A DNA stretch of 64,000 bases from Marinilabilia rubra (lineage in GTDB: Bacteria; Bacteroidota; Bacteroidia; Bacteroidales; Marinilabiliaceae). Where the stretch lies: NCBI RefSeq assembly GCF_003121985.1, contig NZ_QEWP01000016.1, positions 1-64,000 of the forward strand, read 5' to 3'. The notes below the pieces were generated by a model. That model worked only from the letters and a program-made list of their open reading frames with translations, did no database searches and was not told where the DNA came from. Position 1 is the first letter of the stretch. Each line of letters begins with the position of its first letter. Shown here piece after piece: positions 62,326 through 64,000 of this stretch. The position numbers and the translations under genes were made by a program.

Positions 62326-63714
62326 TTAAGCTGTTCGAATTGCATGTCCCTTTACAGCATAGAAGAAGATATAAAGGTAACAAATGGCCGGAACAACAAA
62401 TGCCCAGGTGTAACCAACTGCATCAGCAATACCCCCCATTAATGGGGGAATAACTGCTCCACCTACAACAAGGGAGTTGATGATTCCGGATGCAGATGCC
62501 ATCTCTTCTCCATCAAGGTCTTTAACCGCCAATGAGAAAATATTGGGGAACATAATTGAGTTGAAAAGACCGATTGAAATAATGGTCCACAATGCAACCT
62601 GGCCGGTAGTAAATGTGGTTATAAGGGCCAGCGAAGCTGCAACAATGGCAAAAACGCCCAAAGTACGGGCAGCTTTTCCTGATCCAATTTGCATAATGAT
62701 GAAGTTTACCAATGCAACGATCATAAAGGTTAGTCCCGCGTTGAAATTCCAGGAATCGAATGTGTAATCTGTGGCAGTCACGAAAGCACCTGAAACAAAA
62801 GCAAGACCAAGTACAAGAAGTACCATTCCATATTTCTTCGCTTTACTCTTCATATCAGAGAACATTATCGCTCCAAAGAAACGACCAATCATTGCTCCAC
62901 CCCAATATATAGCAGCATAAGTAGAGGCGACTTCCGGGTCAATACCTCCGGAATTTTTGAGATAGTTTACAATAAGGCCTGCATTACCTACTTCAGCACC
63001 TACATAAGCAAATATGGCAAAGGCCCCGAGGATAACGTGGGGATAAGACCATACGCTTTTTTTCGCACCTTCTTTCTTTTCTGAAACCAAAACAGGAAGT
63101 TTAATTGCAAATAGGATAACTGCAACGGCAATTACAACAATTGCCATGGTTATAAAAGGCAGCGGTACTCTTTCAGCGGCTGCATAACCATACTCTTTTG
63201 CAGTCATCATGGTTTCACTCAAACCTCTGAAAATAGCTACTGAAATAATCCATGGTGCAATCATTGTTGCAATGGAATTCAACGCCTGTGTCAGGTTTAA
63301 TCGACTTGAAGCAGAACTTTCTGGCCCAAGAGCTGTCACATAAGGATTGGCGGCTACCTGCAGGAAAACAACTCCTGCGGCAAGTATAAAGGTTGCCACT
63401 AAAAACATCGGAAAGGATGGAATTTTTGCAGCAGGCCAAAAAATCAAACTACCAATACCCATTAACAAAAGCCCCAAAATAACGGTCCACTTGTATCCAA
63501 CTCTGGCCACAAGCTTTCCGGATGGTATTGATAAAATAGGATAAGAAATAAAAAATGCGGAAGATAATAATTGGGCTCCCCACTCTGGCAAACCAAAAAT
63601 CGCCTTAACCGGCGCTGTCATTGTCACAATAAACGTTGTGGCAAATCCAAAAATAAAAAAGACGGCACCGAAAACCCCCATGCCAAGTCCGTAATTACTG
63701 TTTTTCTGTTCCAT
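62326..63714 (-). CDS. MFS sugar permease (FucP / glucose-galactose type)
   Basis: A 462-residue inner-membrane protein with 12 helices. The sequence FGFATTFIVTMTAPVKAIFG at the start, GVVFLQVAANPYVTALGP after helix four and LNLTQALNSIATMIAP are hallmarks of the FucP/GluP branch of proton-coupled sugar importers. Fucose, glucose, galactose or mannose are possible substrates. The ROK kinase gene follows 71 bases downstream, which favours an aldohexose. Confidence 0.9.
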   Translation of the reverse strand: MEQKNSNYGLGMGVFGAVFFIFGFATTFIVTMTAPVKAIFGLPEWGAQLLSSAFFISYPILSIPSGKLVARVGYKWTVILGLLLMGIGSLIFWPAAKIPSFPMFLVATFILAAGVVFLQVAANPYVTALGPESSASSRLNLTQALNSIATMIAPWIISVAIFRGLSETMMTAKEYGYAAAERVPLPFITMAIVVIAVAVILFAIKLPVLVSEKKEGAKKSVWSYPHVILGAFAIFAYVGAEVGNAGLIVNYLKNSGGIDPEVASTYAAIYWGGAMIGRFFGAIMFSDMKSKAKKYGMVLLVLGLAFVSGAFVTATDYTFDSWNFNAGLTFMIVALVNFIIMQIGSGKAARTLGVFAIVAASLALITTFTTGQVALWTIISIGLFNSIMFPNIFSLAVKDLDGEEMASASGIINSLVVGGAVIPPLMGGIADAVGYTWAFVVPAICYLYIFFYAVKGHAIRTA

Positions 63715-63930
63715 AGAATAAGTCGTTTAAGTTGTGTGTGATCTAATCGAATGCAATAATACCGCAAATTTGCTTTTTTTACAAAACTTAACAGCACTAA
63801 ATTACCCATATGTTCCATTAATTTATTGCAAAAGTATTTCATTCTTTTGAAAAAAATTACATTTCACACCTCAATCATCTGTGAATTAATCACATTCGAC
63901 TTTCTATTTAAAAAACTCTATTTCCCGCAC

Positions 63931-63960
63931 AAAAAAAGGGTTACCGTGAAAAGCAACCCT
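63931..63960 (-). terminator. Terminator of a minus-strand gene lying beyond the right edge
   Basis: Arms agggtt (63937-63942) and aaccct (63955-63960) with a T-run on the minus strand (the plus-strand aaaaaaa at 63931-63937). It lies upstream of the permease gene, so it must end transcription from a gene outside the window. Confidence 0.6.
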
Positions 63961-64000
63961 GAAATAAGAAACTGTTTAAGTTTTAAATTGGAAGTCGCTT

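Noticed and set aside
1-64000. CRISPR arrays, rRNA genes, phage structural genes and complete insertion sequences
   Set aside because: No regularly spaced repeat-spacer pattern, rRNA sequence or phage-like gene set was seen; the only transposase is the single RAYT gene.

Overview
The window comes from a Bacteroidota chromosome. Evidence: a SusC/SusD pair, a second TonB-dependent receptor with a carboxypeptidase-regulatory-like domain, a type IX secretion sorting domain, polysaccharide-utilisation enzymes, and AT-rich spacers with TAnnTTTG-type -7 boxes. A marine or anoxic Marinilabiliales-like lineage would fit, but the order is a guess.

Positions 1-22.6 kb hold an envelope and glycan maintenance block. 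It starts with RidA, a GH130 protein, a small lmo0937-type membrane protein, a PIG-L deacetylase, a broken GT4 glycosyltransferase and an (alpha/alpha)6-barrel glycosidase-like protein. Next come an OmpA-type protein, a hybrid histidine kinase, two damaged or start-less small membrane protein genes, an AI-2E permease and the MlaEFD lipid transporter. MlaD runs directly into a CheB-CheR-PAS sensor and a PAS protein. A CPA2 antiporter follows, then on the minus strand a GT4/glycosidase-like fusion and a B12/radical SAM protein. The two GT4s, GH130 and barrel proteins look like one manno-oligosaccharide or mannan synthesis and turnover set.

Positions 23.0-43.8 kb hold a polysaccharide-utilisation locus on the minus strand: two tandem LacZ-type GH2 enzymes, an RraA-family aldolase, an enolase-superfamily dehydratase, an SDR dehydrogenase, an SMP-30 lactonase, SusC, SusD, a RhaT-family permease, a TIM-barrel protein and a secreted CBM-esterase. 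A divergent AraC regulator sits at the upstream end. The enzymes form a complete non-phosphorylative oxidative route: sugar to lactone to acid to 2-keto-3-deoxy acid to pyruvate plus an aldehyde. The RraA protein fills the aldolase slot.

Positions 44.2-53.0 kb are accessory. After a DUF6266 protein and a metallo-beta-lactamase-fold hydrolase there is an island bounded by copies of the tRNA-Ser 3' end and its terminator. It contains a dense set of palindromic repeats, a three-gene HipBST-type toxin-antitoxin operon with three 18-bp operators exactly 40 bp apart, the decayed remains of a TOTE-type primase-helicase gene, and a REP-associated transposase gene carrying a perfect REP palindrome in its reading frame. 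tRNA-Ser(GGA) and tRNA-Trp(CCA) close it.

Positions 53.3-64.0 kb return to ordinary genes: a TPR lipoprotein, an orphan TrpB, a TetR / TonB-receptor / lipoprotein unit, and a ROK sugar kinase with a sugar MFS transporter.

In total I see four frame-disrupted loci (GT4, lmo0937 copy 2, the Thivi_2564-like gene without a start, and the TOTE primase-helicase). Two of the lesions are one-base changes in A-runs, so sequencing error must be excluded before they are called real.
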